NCBI GenBank assembly: GCA_027859095.1
Contig: JAQIBN010000246.1
Span: 1 to 34,539, forward strand
Length of the DNA: 34,539 bases
Reading direction: 5' to 3'
Source: Spirochaetia bacterium
Lineage (GTDB): Bacteria > Spirochaetota > Spirochaetia > B11-G9
The notes beneath the pieces are model-generated. The model saw only the letters and a program-made list of their open reading frames with translations. It was not told the origin of the DNA and made no database searches. The position numbers and the translations under genes were made by a program. The first letter of the stretch is position 1. The number at the start of each line of letters is the position of its first letter. Positions 24,301-31,439 of this stretch are shown here, piece after piece.

Positions 24301-25913
24301 CACCAGGAGTAACTTTAATTTCACCTCCTCCACACCATGATATTTACTCCATTGAATATTTAGCACAGCTTATTTTTGATCTCCATAATGCAAACCCTAT
24401 GGCAAGGGTTTCTGTTAAACTGGTCTCTGAAGTTGGGGTAGGAACTATTGCCGCTGGTGTGGCAAAGGGAAAAGCTGACATGGTTCTTATTAGTGGTCAT
24501 GACGGAGGTACAGGAGCTTCCCCTCTCTCATCCATAAAACACGCAGGGATTCCCTGGGAAATAGGTCTGGCAGAAACTCAACAGACACTGGTTCTTAATA
24601 ATCTTCGATCAAGGATACGAATACAGACTGATGGACAGCTTCGAACTGGAAGGGATGTTGTTATGGCTGCTCTTCTGGGCGCAGAAGAGTTTGGTTTTGC
24701 TACAATTAGTTTAATTACTATGGGATGTGTTTTAATGCGCAAGTGTCATAAAAATACATGTCCTGTTGGAGTTGCAACACAGGATCCTGAACTTAGGAAG
24801 AGATTTGCCGGGAAACCGGAACATTTAATAAACTATATGACCTTTCTTGCAGAGGATGTCAGAGAAGTAATGGCTTCTCTTGGAATTAGAAAGTTTGATG
24901 ATCTTGTTGGGCAGGTAGATCTTCTTAAAACAGATGATGCTTTAAGTTACTGGAAAGAAAGAGGGCTGGATTTTACAAATATTCTGACTAAAATAAATCC
25001 TGCTGATGGCGAAAGTTTACACTGTACAAAAATTAGTAATAATAAGGTTGAAAATGCTCTTGATTTAGATTTAATGCCAAAATTAAAAAAATCATTGGAA
25101 TCTGGCGAATTATCTGAATTAACTCTTGATATTAGAAATAAGGACAGAACCTTTGGAACAATTTTAAGCAGTGAAGTTGCAAGACGTTATGGTTCAAAAG
25201 GACTTCCGGAAGATACAATAAAACTTAATCTCAAGGGTGAAGCCGGGCAGAGTTTTGGAGCCTTTCTGGCCTCTGGAATAACATTGAATCTTAAAGGCAG
25301 TGCAAATGATTATGTGGGAAAGGGATTGTCCGGAGGAAATATTGTTATTTCTACACCTGACGGTCTTAACTACAGATCCGAGAAAAATATTATTACTGGT
25401 AATGTTAACCTATTTGGTGCTACAGCTGGAAAGTTTTTTGTAAATGGAATGGCAGGAGAGCGTTTTGCGGTAAGAAATTCAGGAGCCGTTGCTGTAGTTG
25501 AAGGTGTTGGGGATCATGGTTGTGAATATATGACAGGTGGTGTAGTTGCTATTTTGGGGCCAACTGGACTTAACTTTGCAGCAGGAATGAGTGGCGGTAT
25601 TGTCTATGTGCTGGATGAGGATCAGCTTTTTGATACCAGATGTAATCTGGATATGGTAGATATAGAACCACTTATTTCCATAGAGGATATTACCCAGCTT
25701 AAAAATCTTGTTGAAGAACATCTAAAATATACCGGTAGTGGGCATGCCTCATGGATTCTCAAACACTGGCAGGAGATGCTGCCGGCATTTATTAAGGTAA
25801 TGCCTGTGGATTATAAACGGGCTCTGGAACAACAGAAGTCTTTATTAGAAGAAGTGGGAGTTGAGGATGGGAAAAGAAACAGGATTCATAGAATACCCAA
25901 GAGCAAAAGTTAA
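21372..25913 (+). CDS. gltB: Glutamate synthase large (alpha) subunit
   Basis: Makes two glutamates from glutamine and 2-oxoglutarate, with electrons from GltD. At 1513 residues it is full length. Domains in order: a class II glutamine amidotransferase beginning at Cys16 (EHDACGVGF; the 15 residues before it would be a propeptide); the central domain; the FMN/synthase domain from about residue 860 (SAMSMGSISKEAHE, NSGEGGED, QIKMAQGAKPGEGGQLPG, LISGHDGGTGASPL); the 3Fe-4S site at Cys1119, Cys1125 and Cys1130 (MGCVLMRKCHKNTCPVG); and the C-terminal GxxGxxxG beta-helix (from about 1240). It overlaps gltD by 47 nt. It is adjacent to the hut genes, which yield glutamate and ammonia, so a shared nitrogen role is likely. 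Confidence 0.97.
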   Translation: MKKQGLYDPSYEHDACGVGFVVEIDGSASHQTVIDGITILKNLEHRGAVGSDVNTGDGAGILVQIPHEFFTKELEFDLPLFGSYGVGMFFLPVDEDERNSVISIIEDVVGSEGSLLMGTREVPFISDSLGPKALSSMPFIFQTFITSNNLSGDELERKLYIIRRSIEKRVFASGFTIDDFYVSSLSCRTIIYKGMFVAPQLEEFFPDLKSEDFKSALALVHQRYSTNTFPSWSLAQPFRYIAHNGEINTLRGNINKMKAREVTLSTPLFGDDLEKVLSVINPDQSDSAIFDSNFELLVQAGRSPEHSMMMMVPEPFGEKYHISEDRRTFYEYHASILEPWDGPAALVFTDGIKIGASLDRNGLRPARYTVTRSGRVILASETGVLHIQPEDILRQGRLGPGKMILIDTEMERVMYDHEIKSRVSRQQPYRRWLDENKIELKGLFRVPDSVPEVKDDIVTLQKVFGYTFEEIDKILVPMAVNGSEPISSMGNDTALAVLSNRPQLLYNYFRQVFAQVTNPPIDPYREKLVMSLMSFIGREQNLLDDGPLHCKQLKLDHPVLSNDDIKILKRSNTEDQTAGVIDILYTIDDESGGIEKAIDIICLQSAEMIADGKSFLILSDKKTDSVYLPIPALLAVSAVNQYLVKNGLRQKAGLIVESGEVRDVMQLATLIGFGASAVNPYLAFEILKDLISQGKIPEVGKTDTAFENYIEAMKKGLLKIMSKMGVSTIRSYKGSQIFEALGLSGEFINRYFPGTPTRIEGIGLDRITADIEARHKAAYDPIPGKKGLLDSGGFIHFRKSSEQHLMSPEAVVSIQKAVRQNSKDMYDIFKNDINSKAKNLCTLRGLLDFKERKSIPLEEVEGTINIVKRFVSSAMSMGSISKEAHETIAVAMNRLGAMSNSGEGGEDNARFVKRANGDSASTYVKQVASGRFGVTINYLVNGSEIQIKMAQGAKPGEGGQLPGHKVNEEIASIRNSTPGVTLISPPPHHDIYSIEYLAQLIFDLHNANPMARVSVKLVSEVGVGTIAAGVAKGKADMVLISGHDGGTGASPLSSIKHAGIPWEIGLAETQQTLVLNNLRSRIRIQTDGQLRTGRDVVMAALLGAEEFGFATISLITMGCVLMRKCHKNTCPVGVATQDPELRKRFAGKPEHLINYMTFLAEDVREVMASLGIRKFDDLVGQVDLLKTDDALSYWKERGLDFTNILTKINPADGESLHCTKISNNKVENALDLDLMPKLKKSLESGELSELTLDIRNKDRTFGTILSSEVARRYGSKGLPEDTIKLNLKGEAGQSFGAFLASGITLNLKGSANDYVGKGLSGGNIVISTPDGLNYRSEKNIITGNVNLFGATAGKFFVNGMAGERFAVRNSGAVAVVEGVGDHGCEYMTGGVVAILGPTGLNFAAGMSGGIVYVLDEDQLFDTRCNLDMVDIEPLISIEDITQLKNLVEEHLKYTGSGHASWILKHWQEMLPAFIKVMPVDYKRALEQQKSLLEEVGVEDGKRNRIHRIPKSKS

Positions 25914-27300
25914 ATATGAAAGTGTAAAAAATAGAATAACCCACTATAATGAGTTTACAACACGATTACCTGAAGAGGAGCTTAAAAATCAGGGTGCCAG
26001 ATGTATGGATTGTGGTATTCCCTTTTGTCATTCCCTGGGGTGCCCCCTTGGAAATCTTATTCCTGAATGGAACGATCTAGTTTATAAGGGTAGATGGAAG
26101 GAAGCCTGGGAAAGGTTGGAGCTGACAAGCAGTTTTCCTGAAATTACAGGACGTATATGTCCTGCACCATGTGAAACTTCCTGCACTCTTTCTATAAATA
26201 CGTCTCCTGTAACAATTAAACAGATAGAATTACAAATAATGGATAGAGCCTTCAAAGAAGGATGGGTTAAATCAGAACCACCTCTTTATGAAAGTGGGAA
26301 AAGTGTAGCCATAGTTGGTTCCGGTCCTGGAGGACTTACAGCAGCAAAAAAACTTCGTAAAGAGGGGCATAAGGTTACTGTATTTGAAAAAGCACCAAAA
26401 TCAGGTGGTTTAATGAGGTATGGAATACCTGGATATAAGCTGGAAAAGAATATCCTCGACAGACGCATTGAAATTATGGAACAGGAGGGAATAGTTTTTG
26501 AGAATGATGTTACTATTGGAGAGGATCTGTCTGTCCGGTATTTAAAAAAATCTTTTGATGCAATTTTATTAACCATGGGAGCAGGAACTCCAAGGGATTT
26601 ACCTGCAGGTGGAAGGGGACTTGATGGAATCCATTTTGCTTTGGAATTCCTTACAGGGTCAAATAAACTAAATGAAGGTACATTGGAATTAAATCAAATT
26701 ATCTCTGCCAAAGATAAGGTTGTATTGGTTATAGGCGGAGGGGATACGGGGTCTGACTGTGTTGGTACTTCTATTCGTCAGGGTGCTAAGCATGTAATGC
26801 AATATGAAATTATGCCTAAACCAAGAGACTGGAAAAATGACTGGAATCCTGAATGGCCTGACTGGCCCAAAATATTAAGAACTTCAAGCTCTCATGAGGA
26901 AGGTTGTGAGAGGGAGTGGGGTGTCTCCACTAAATATCTTTCTTCCAGAGATGGTATTCATCTTAATGAAGCACATTTTGTTCGTGTGGAATGGATATAT
27001 GATGATAAGAAAAAATCATACAAGATGAAGGAAATACCCGGCAGCGAATTTTCTAAAAAAATTGATCTGGTTTTTATTGCTATGGGCTTTATACATGTAG
27101 AGCATGATCAGCTTATAAAAAGTATTGGTGTTGATTTGGACAGCCGTGGAAATATTAAAACAGATAATAATTATAAAACCAGTGTTGAAGGTGTTTTTGC
27201 CGCAGGGGATTCTGCCACAGGTGCTTCACTTGTTGTAAGGGCATTCGCACATGGAAGAGATTCTTCAATTGCCATATCAGAGTATTTGAACTCCAATTAA
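25867..27300 (+). CDS. gltD: Glutamate synthase small (beta) subunit
   Basis: NADPH- and FAD-dependent partner that feeds electrons to GltB through 4Fe-4S clusters. N-terminal cysteines bind the clusters: RCMDCGIPFCHSLGCPLGN (Cys46, 49, 54 and 59), then GRICPAPCETSC. The FAD site VAIVGSGPGGLTAAKKL and the NADPH site VVLVIGGGDTGSDCVG follow, and the second FAD-contact motif GVFAAGDSATGASLVVRA lies near the end. The length is 477 residues. ATG 25867 is preferred over TTG 25861 because GGAGTTGAGG lies at the right distance. The reading frame starts inside the 3' end of gltB. Confidence 0.96.
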   Translation: MGKETGFIEYPRAKVKYESVKNRITHYNEFTTRLPEEELKNQGARCMDCGIPFCHSLGCPLGNLIPEWNDLVYKGRWKEAWERLELTSSFPEITGRICPAPCETSCTLSINTSPVTIKQIELQIMDRAFKEGWVKSEPPLYESGKSVAIVGSGPGGLTAAKKLRKEGHKVTVFEKAPKSGGLMRYGIPGYKLEKNILDRRIEIMEQEGIVFENDVTIGEDLSVRYLKKSFDAILLTMGAGTPRDLPAGGRGLDGIHFALEFLTGSNKLNEGTLELNQIISAKDKVVLVIGGGDTGSDCVGTSIRQGAKHVMQYEIMPKPRDWKNDWNPEWPDWPKILRTSSSHEEGCEREWGVSTKYLSSRDGIHLNEAHFVRVEWIYDDKKKSYKMKEIPGSEFSKKIDLVFIAMGFIHVEHDQLIKSIGVDLDSRGNIKTDNNYKTSVEGVFAAGDSATGASLVVRAFAHGRDSSIAISEYLNSN

Positions 27301-27309
27301 ATATGATAG

Positions 27310-27340
27310 TACTAAGCATAGTTTTTAATTATGCTTAGTA
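27310..27340 (+). terminator. Hairpin between gltD and the convergent small gene
   Basis: A perfect 11-bp inverted repeat, TACTAAGCATA (27310-27320) and TATGCTTAGTA (27330-27340), with a 9-nt AT-rich loop. It starts 9 bp after the gltD stop and lies just downstream of the convergent minus-strand gene. Its position suits a bidirectional terminator, although neither side has a clean T-run. Confidence 0.6.
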
Positions 27341-27351
27341 TAATATGTCTT

Positions 27352-27456
27352 TCAACTATTCTTTGATTTCTTTTCCTTTTTCTCTTTTCGTTTCTCTTTT
27401 ATTGATTTAGCAGGAGCTTTCTTTACAGCTTTTTGAGTGTTTCTTTCTTTTACCAT
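27352..27456 (-). CDS. 34-residue lysine-rich small protein
   Basis: A minus-strand ATG at 27456 with a strong ribosome binding site (GAGGTG, 6 nt before it) encodes 34 residues, starting MVKERNTQKAVKKAPAKSIK and continuing with Lys/Glu/Arg repeats to KSKNS. It is too short for standard ORF cut-offs. The ribosome binding site, the convergent hairpin just beyond its stop and the uniform basic composition support a real gene. Short proteins of this kind (KxxQKxxKKxPxKxxKEKR) occur in several bacterial groups as I recall them, without known function. Nucleic acid binding is an unproven guess from charge. Confidence 0.65.
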   Translation of the reverse strand: MVKERNTQKAVKKAPAKSIKEKRKEKKEKKSKNS

Positions 27457-27653
27457 GATTTCACCTCTTAGGTTCTAATTTATACCTATTTTGTAAAACT
27501 TCCCAGTAATTAGACCTTTATCTAAGAAAAAAAATATGAAAAAAAAGCATAAATATGATATATTATTACATGGAGGGAGATAGTACTCCCTTGTCTCTCA
27601 TCTTCCGGTCTCCTCGAAAAAGATATTTAATATATTTTTTGTGAGGTCAGCAT

Positions 27654-27743
27654 ATGTTTAAAAAGTATATCTTTGTAATTCTTATGATTTTTACTGTAAT
27701 TCTTGCTTTCGGAGGCTCTACTGGGAACCTTGTGGAAATATGA
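27654..27743 (+). pseudogene. Orphan signal-peptide ORF (29 residues)
   Basis: ATG 27654, preceded by GTGAGG, encodes a short frame: MFKKYI, then a hydrophobic run FVILMIFTVILAF, then GGSTGNLVEI and a TGA. This is a textbook N-terminal signal sequence (basic start, 13 hydrophobic residues, small residues after) with no mature protein behind it. It is most simply the 5' remnant of an exported-protein gene whose body was deleted. A genuine small membrane peptide is the alternative. Confidence 0.45.
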
Positions 27744-27865
27744 AATAAAATCTGATAAGATCAGGTATGGATGATAAAGAATTATACAAACAAATACTTT
27801 CAGCCACTCATTATAATCCATGACAGCAGCATCCCTTATATCACCACCCTTTCATGACTCTGAGA

Positions 27866-27927
27866 GTTATGGCTGCGCCATAACACAAGGCTGCACCCTG
27901 TGTTAATATATGGCACCCCTTCGGGGC
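27866..27927 (+). repeat. Cluster of three palindromic hairpins (REP-like)
   Basis: Three consecutive stem-loops lie within 62 bp: GTTATGGC-TGC-GCCATAAC (27866-27884, perfect 8-bp stem); an imperfect ACACAAGG...CCCTGTGT hairpin (overlapping, to about 27902); and CCCC-TTC-GGGG (27916-27926). Three-base loops and GC-rich stems are the same style as the element at 7863-7949. The cluster lies in the gene-poor interval after gltD. Confidence 0.6.
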
Positions 27928-28023
27928 TTAGGAAAATCTGGAAACATCTGAACCATGGTGAACAGAGAGCCAGGGGAGTGGTATATTTGATAGGAAGATT
28001 CAGAACTTTTAAAAGATGCCCCA

Positions 28024-28323
28024 GTGAGTAGTACGTTGGAAAACGTTCAGTCGTTGGTTCGTCTACTGGAGGTGAGGGTTTCAGATCATGGATATGAGGA
28101 GGTCAAAGTGAAAAAGCTACATCGAACTAAACTTATCCATGAAGGTCAATATATTGCAGAAGTGGATGTAGAGTTGATTGAAACAGAAGATGAATGGTCA
28201 CCCTGTCTTTCAGTTGAAGATGCATATAAAATGGATGATGTTAGAGAATTACTAATTCAGGGTAATATTAAGAGTGCATCGCAATTGAGCAAGGTATACA
28301 CTATGATCCCTGTGGCTATGTGA
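28024..28323 (+). CDS. Small conserved protein, possible antitoxin-type
   Basis: A 99-residue protein. The core runs VSDHGYEEVKVKKLHRTKLI, HEGQYIAEVDVELIETEDEW, SPCLSVEDAYKMDDVRELLI and QLSKVYTMIPVAM. It resembles a family of small uncharacterised proteins with the pattern KKLHRTKFI-EGKY-AEVDVELI...W-PYLSLEDA...DVR-AL..GD, which I recall as encoded next to small toxin-like genes. No partner gene is visible here; upstream lies the degraded interval. The GTG start at 28024 is uncertain: the family core begins about residue 16, no ATG is available, and there is no convincing ribosome binding site, so the 5' end may be altered. Confidence 0.55.
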   Translation: MSSTLENVQSLVRLLEVRVSDHGYEEVKVKKLHRTKLIHEGQYIAEVDVELIETEDEWSPCLSVEDAYKMDDVRELLIQGNIKSASQLSKVYTMIPVAM

Positions 28324-28446
28324 GCATATTTTATGAGCCTGTATCAATTCCTGGGTAAATAAAAAAAAACTACAATAAAAAATTAACACCTTAACCATAG
28401 GTGTATCTCAATTCTACTTTTGAAACAGATAAGTCTTTGTGTCCAG

Positions 28447-28475
28447 TTGCCAATTGTAATTAATACAGGTATTAT
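28447..28475 (+). promoter_or_regulatory. Promoter of the murC-yicC-miaA operon, apparently leaderless
   Basis: TTGCCA (28447-28452) and TATTAT (28470-28475) each match consensus at 5 of 6 positions and are exactly 17 bp apart. Transcription would start at about 28481-28483, which is the ATG of the Mur ligase (28482). No Shine-Dalgarno precedes that ATG, which is consistent with a leaderless mRNA. Confidence 0.55.
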
Positions 28476-28481
28476 TCCTTC

Positions 28482-29996
28482 ATGACAAAACAATTACTTC
28501 CCGGGAATTTAAAAGGGAACCATATATATTTTATTGGTATAAAAGGGACTGGAATGACAGCCCTTGCAGAGATTTTTCTCAGCCGGGGAGCTCATATCAG
28601 TGGTTCCGATACAGAAGAAAAATTCTATACAGATAAAATTCTTGAGGATCTGAGAATTCCCTATCATGAAGGATTCTCAGCAAATAATTTGCCTGAGAAA
28701 ATAGATTTTATAGTACATTCTGCAGCTTATTCCATACAGAATAATGTGGAAATGGCCAATGTTTCTACGATGGATATTCCTCTATTTGAATATACAGAAG
28801 CCCTTGGACATTTATCCGGTACAATGTTTTCCTGTGGAATAGCAGGGGTTCATGGTAAAACTACAACAACTTCAATAGCTGGAACCTTATTGAAATTTCT
28901 TAATCTGCCTGGGACAACCCTTGTAGGTTCAGGGGTTGCAGCTTTTGGAGGAAGGTCAAGTTATACTGGGGGTGAAAAATATTTTATAGCTGAAACCTGT
29001 GAGTATAAGCGTCATTTTTTGCACTTCCATCCTGAAATTATAGTATTAACAAATATTGAAACAGATCATATGGATTATTTTAAGGACTATAACGATATTG
29101 AGAGTGCCTTTATTAGTTATATAAACCTTATTCCCCGGGGTGGTAAATTAATATACTGCAGTGATGATATAGGATCGAGTGATGTTGCCTCTAAAATATC
29201 TCTTATAAGGCCTGACATTGTGCAGATTCCTTATGGAGAGAAAGCTACTGGTTTATATAAAATTATGTTTTCAGAAAGAAGGGAAGGTAGAAATGCTTTT
29301 CAACTTTCAGGTTTTGACTGTGAATTTTTACTTCCGGTTCCAGGAAAGCATATTATTCTGGATGCAGCAGCAGCTATTGCTTTAATTGTAAGTATTCTGG
29401 AAGAAGAAGGTTTGGATATAGATATAGAAAAAATTTCAGAAGGTCTGGAATTTTTTGGAGGATCTAAAAGAAGATCAGAATATAAGGGTGAATACAAGAG
29501 GATCCTCTTTATGGATGATTATGGACACCATCCTACTGAAATAGCTGCTACTTTAAAAGGATTAAGGGAATTTTATCCTAATAAGCGGATTATAGCAGAT
29601 TTTATGTCTCATACTTATTCAAGAACTGAAGCTTTGTTTTACGGTTTTGCATCCTGTTTTTCTGATGCTGATATATTAGTTCTTCATGAAATATATAGTT
29701 CTGCCCGGGAAAAAGAGGGTAGTATTAATGGAAGATCTCTTTTCAACGAGGTGAAAAAGCATCATAATAAAGTATATTATTTTCATGAAATAGAAGATTC
29801 TTTTGAATTTTACACAAAACTACTGCAAAAAAATGATCTTTTTATTACAATTGGAGCAGGTAACAACTGGGAAATTGGTGAGCAGTTAATTAAACACTAC
29901 AAAGGCCTGGTCGGAACTTCGTTCCTGCTCGGCAATGAGTCGTACCGGAAGAGCGAAGCGATGAGGAACGATCTCAGCAACCAAAGGAGAAGTTAA
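28482..29996 (+). CDS. murC: UDP-N-acetylmuramate--L-alanine ligase type (Mur ligase)
   Basis: Cytoplasmic peptidoglycan-precursor enzyme that joins L-alanine to UDP-MurNAc with ATP. The N-terminal Rossmann domain (IYFIGIKGTGMTALAEIFLS, then GAHISGSD) is followed by the central ATPase domain with P-loop GVHGKTTTT (122-130), ETCEYKRHFLHF and TNIETDHMDYF, and the C-terminal ligase domain with DDYGHHPTEIAATLKGL. The match is MurC/Mpl-like. Mpl (recycling ligase) is the alternative, but the single-copy, core-operon setting favours MurC. The family part ends about residue 475 (KHYKG); residues 476-504 are encoded by a hairpin repeat (29906-29948) and adjoining sequence, giving an unusual 29-residue tail. 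There is no ribosome binding site (see the promoter entry). Confidence 0.88.
   Translation: MTKQLLPGNLKGNHIYFIGIKGTGMTALAEIFLSRGAHISGSDTEEKFYTDKILEDLRIPYHEGFSANNLPEKIDFIVHSAAYSIQNNVEMANVSTMDIPLFEYTEALGHLSGTMFSCGIAGVHGKTTTTSIAGTLLKFLNLPGTTLVGSGVAAFGGRSSYTGGEKYFIAETCEYKRHFLHFHPEIIVLTNIETDHMDYFKDYNDIESAFISYINLIPRGGKLIYCSDDIGSSDVASKISLIRPDIVQIPYGEKATGLYKIMFSERREGRNAFQLSGFDCEFLLPVPGKHIILDAAAAIALIVSILEEEGLDIDIEKISEGLEFFGGSKRRSEYKGEYKRILFMDDYGHHPTEIAATLKGLREFYPNKRIIADFMSHTYSRTEALFYGFASCFSDADILVLHEIYSSAREKEGSINGRSLFNEVKKHHNKVYYFHEIEDSFEFYTKLLQKNDLFITIGAGNNWEIGEQLIKHYKGLVGTSFLLGNESYRKSEAMRNDLSNQRRS
29906..29948 (+). repeat. Dispersed hairpin repeat, copy A, inside the murC 3' end
   Basis: The sequence runs CCTGGTCGGAACTTCGTTCC then TGCTCGGCAATGAGTCGTAC and CGG, with a GGAAC-TTC-GTTCC hairpin. 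It is homologous over about 36 positions to copy B at 34009-34047. It lies in frame at the end of the Mur ligase gene, which then reaches its stop just before yicC. GC content is well above the surroundings. Confidence 0.75.
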
Positions 29997-30863
29997 ATGA
30001 AAAGTATGACAGGATATGGTTGGATTGATACTCAAAATGAATCGGTTCAGATGTCTGTAGAGTTGAAGTCCTATAATAACAGATATCTTGATATAAATAT
30101 TAATTTACCATCTTTTATGTCTCCCCTGGAACCTGAGCTTAGAGCATATCTAAAGGAGAGGATTGTAAGGGGTCGAGTAGAGATGTATATACGGATTAAA
30201 GAACTTGAAGAAGATCTTGATGTTATTCTGGATACTTCAGTAGTTAGTGCGTATAAAACAGCTCTTCTGCAGATATCTGCAGCTGCTGAACTGGATGAAA
30301 AACCCAGACTCTCTCATTTTTTGCATCTAGATGGGGTAATGAAGATTGTTAAAAAAAGAAATATAGATAAATATAAGACAATACTTTTTGAGAATCTTGA
30401 CAAAGTATGGATCCAGTACAATGATGCAAGAACTCGGGAAGGGGATGCCACCTGGGAAGATATCATGTCAAATATTGATATTATCTGGAAGTCCCAGAAA
30501 ATTATTCAGAACAGGGAAGAAGGTCTTGAGGATTTAATAAAAAAGAATATTAAAGAAAGATTTCAGCAACTAATAGATGATAAAATTGATGAAAATAGAA
30601 TTCTTACAGAGACAGCAATTCTTTTAATGAAATATGGTATTGGGGAAGAACTTTCACGTCTGTCCAGCCATCTTGAACAATTTTGTAATACTCTTCATAG
30701 GAAACAACCTGTTGCCAAAAAGCTTGACTTCTTATGCCAGGAGATGAATAGAGAGATAAATACTATTGGATCAAAAAGTAATATTCTTGAAATTAGCCAG
30801 GCTGTAATTGAAGCGAAAGAAGCGGTGGAAAAGATAAGAGAGCAGTTAAGAAATGTTGAATAA
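29997..30863 (+). CDS. yicC: YicC/YloC family endoribonuclease
   Basis: A 288-residue protein with the N-terminal signature MKSMTGYG, the conserved EL-S-NNRYLDI-I-LP segment and the C-terminal hallmark KKLDFLCQEMNREINTIGSK followed by the EIKEAVEKIREQ-type helix. Family members are endoribonucleases acting in RNA turnover and sporulation or stress phenotypes. Its AAGGAG ribosome binding site lies in the last bases of the repeat-derived murC tail, and it begins immediately after the murC stop. It overlaps the kinase gene by 11 nt, so the set is translationally coupled. Confidence 0.93.
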   Translation: MKSMTGYGWIDTQNESVQMSVELKSYNNRYLDININLPSFMSPLEPELRAYLKERIVRGRVEMYIRIKELEEDLDVILDTSVVSAYKTALLQISAAAELDEKPRLSHFLHLDGVMKIVKKRNIDKYKTILFENLDKVWIQYNDARTREGDATWEDIMSNIDIIWKSQKIIQNREEGLEDLIKKNIKERFQQLIDDKIDENRILTETAILLMKYGIGEELSRLSSHLEQFCNTLHRKQPVAKKLDFLCQEMNREINTIGSKSNILEISQAVIEAKEAVEKIREQLRNVE

Positions 30864-31380
30864 AATTACAATAGCAATTTCAGGAAAAAGTGGTTGTGGG
30901 AATACTACAATAAGTAAAATGGTAGCAAAAAAGCTTAATCTTAAGTTCATTAATTATACATTCCGCAAAATGGCAGAAGAAAAAGGTATTAGTTTTGAGG
31001 AACTCAGACTACTTGCAGAGGAAAGTACAGCCATAGATATGGAACTGGATAAACAACAAGTCCATCTTGCAGCTGAAGGTAATTGTGTCTTAGGATCAAG
31101 GCTTGCAATATGGATGATTGATAGAGCAGATTTAAAAGTTTATCTTACAGCTCCTCCTTCAGTCAGGGCAGGAAGAATTGCGAATCGTGAAAATGGTACT
31201 TTGGACGAAAAAATTGCAGAAACAGAGGACAGGGATCAAAAAGATAGTGCCAGGTATAAAAAAATATACGCAATTGATACTAATAAATACGATTTTGCAG
31301 ATTTGATAATAGATACAGATAATAATAATGAGAGTGAAGTTGTTGCTTTAATTCTGGAAGCTGTGGAATCTTTACAATAG
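30853..31380 (+). CDS. Cytidylate kinase family protein
   Basis: A P-loop nucleotide monophosphate kinase of 175 residues, of the short (archaeal-type) CMP kinase group: ISGKSGCGNTTISKMVAKKL at the N-terminus, FINYTFRKMAEEKGISFEEL, GNCVLGSRLAIWMI, DLKVYLTAPPSVRAGRI (NMP-binding and LID regions) and DRDQKDSARYKKIYAID. Expected reaction: (d)CMP plus ATP to (d)CDP plus ADP. The P-loop reads GKSGCGNTT (residues 11-19), with Asn17 where the classical Walker A has Lys. I recall similar GCGNxT loops in relatives of this group, so it is probably functional. It occupies the slot that gmk holds beside yicC and rpoZ in many bacteria. The substrate is therefore the less certain point. Confidence 0.8.
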   Translation: MLNKITIAISGKSGCGNTTISKMVAKKLNLKFINYTFRKMAEEKGISFEELRLLAEESTAIDMELDKQQVHLAAEGNCVLGSRLAIWMIDRADLKVYLTAPPSVRAGRIANRENGTLDEKIAETEDRDQKDSARYKKIYAIDTNKYDFADLIIDTDNNNESEVVALILEAVESLQ

Positions 31381-31439
31381 TATAGATATCAGATATAGTG
31401 CACCATTACATATATTACAATCCTTAAGGAGATTAATTG

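Larger units (their letters stand above)
27457..28023. other. Gene-poor interval with hairpins and gene remnants
   Basis: About 570 bp with no full-length gene. From left to right it holds the AT-rich upstream region of the Lys-rich gene; a hairpin GGGAG-ATAGTA-CTCCC (about 27575-27590); an orphan signal-peptide ORF (27654-27743); a short frame starting MDDKELYKQIL (from about 27771) that resembles a transposase N-terminus but stops after 18 codons; a cluster of three hairpins (27866-27927); and about 95 bp in which I recognise nothing. The impression is of a degraded, recombined interval. Confidence 0.5.

Noticed and set aside
27570-27645. Possible riboswitch or structured leader before the signal-peptide ORF
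   Set aside because: One hairpin (GGGAG-ATAGTA-CTCCC) and a loose outer pairing are present, but no known riboswitch core and no functional gene downstream.
28384-28404. Inverted repeat ACACCT-n7-AGGTGT before murC as an operator
   Set aside because: A 6-bp stem in AT-rich DNA without a known regulator match; more likely chance or a weak terminator of the upstream small gene.
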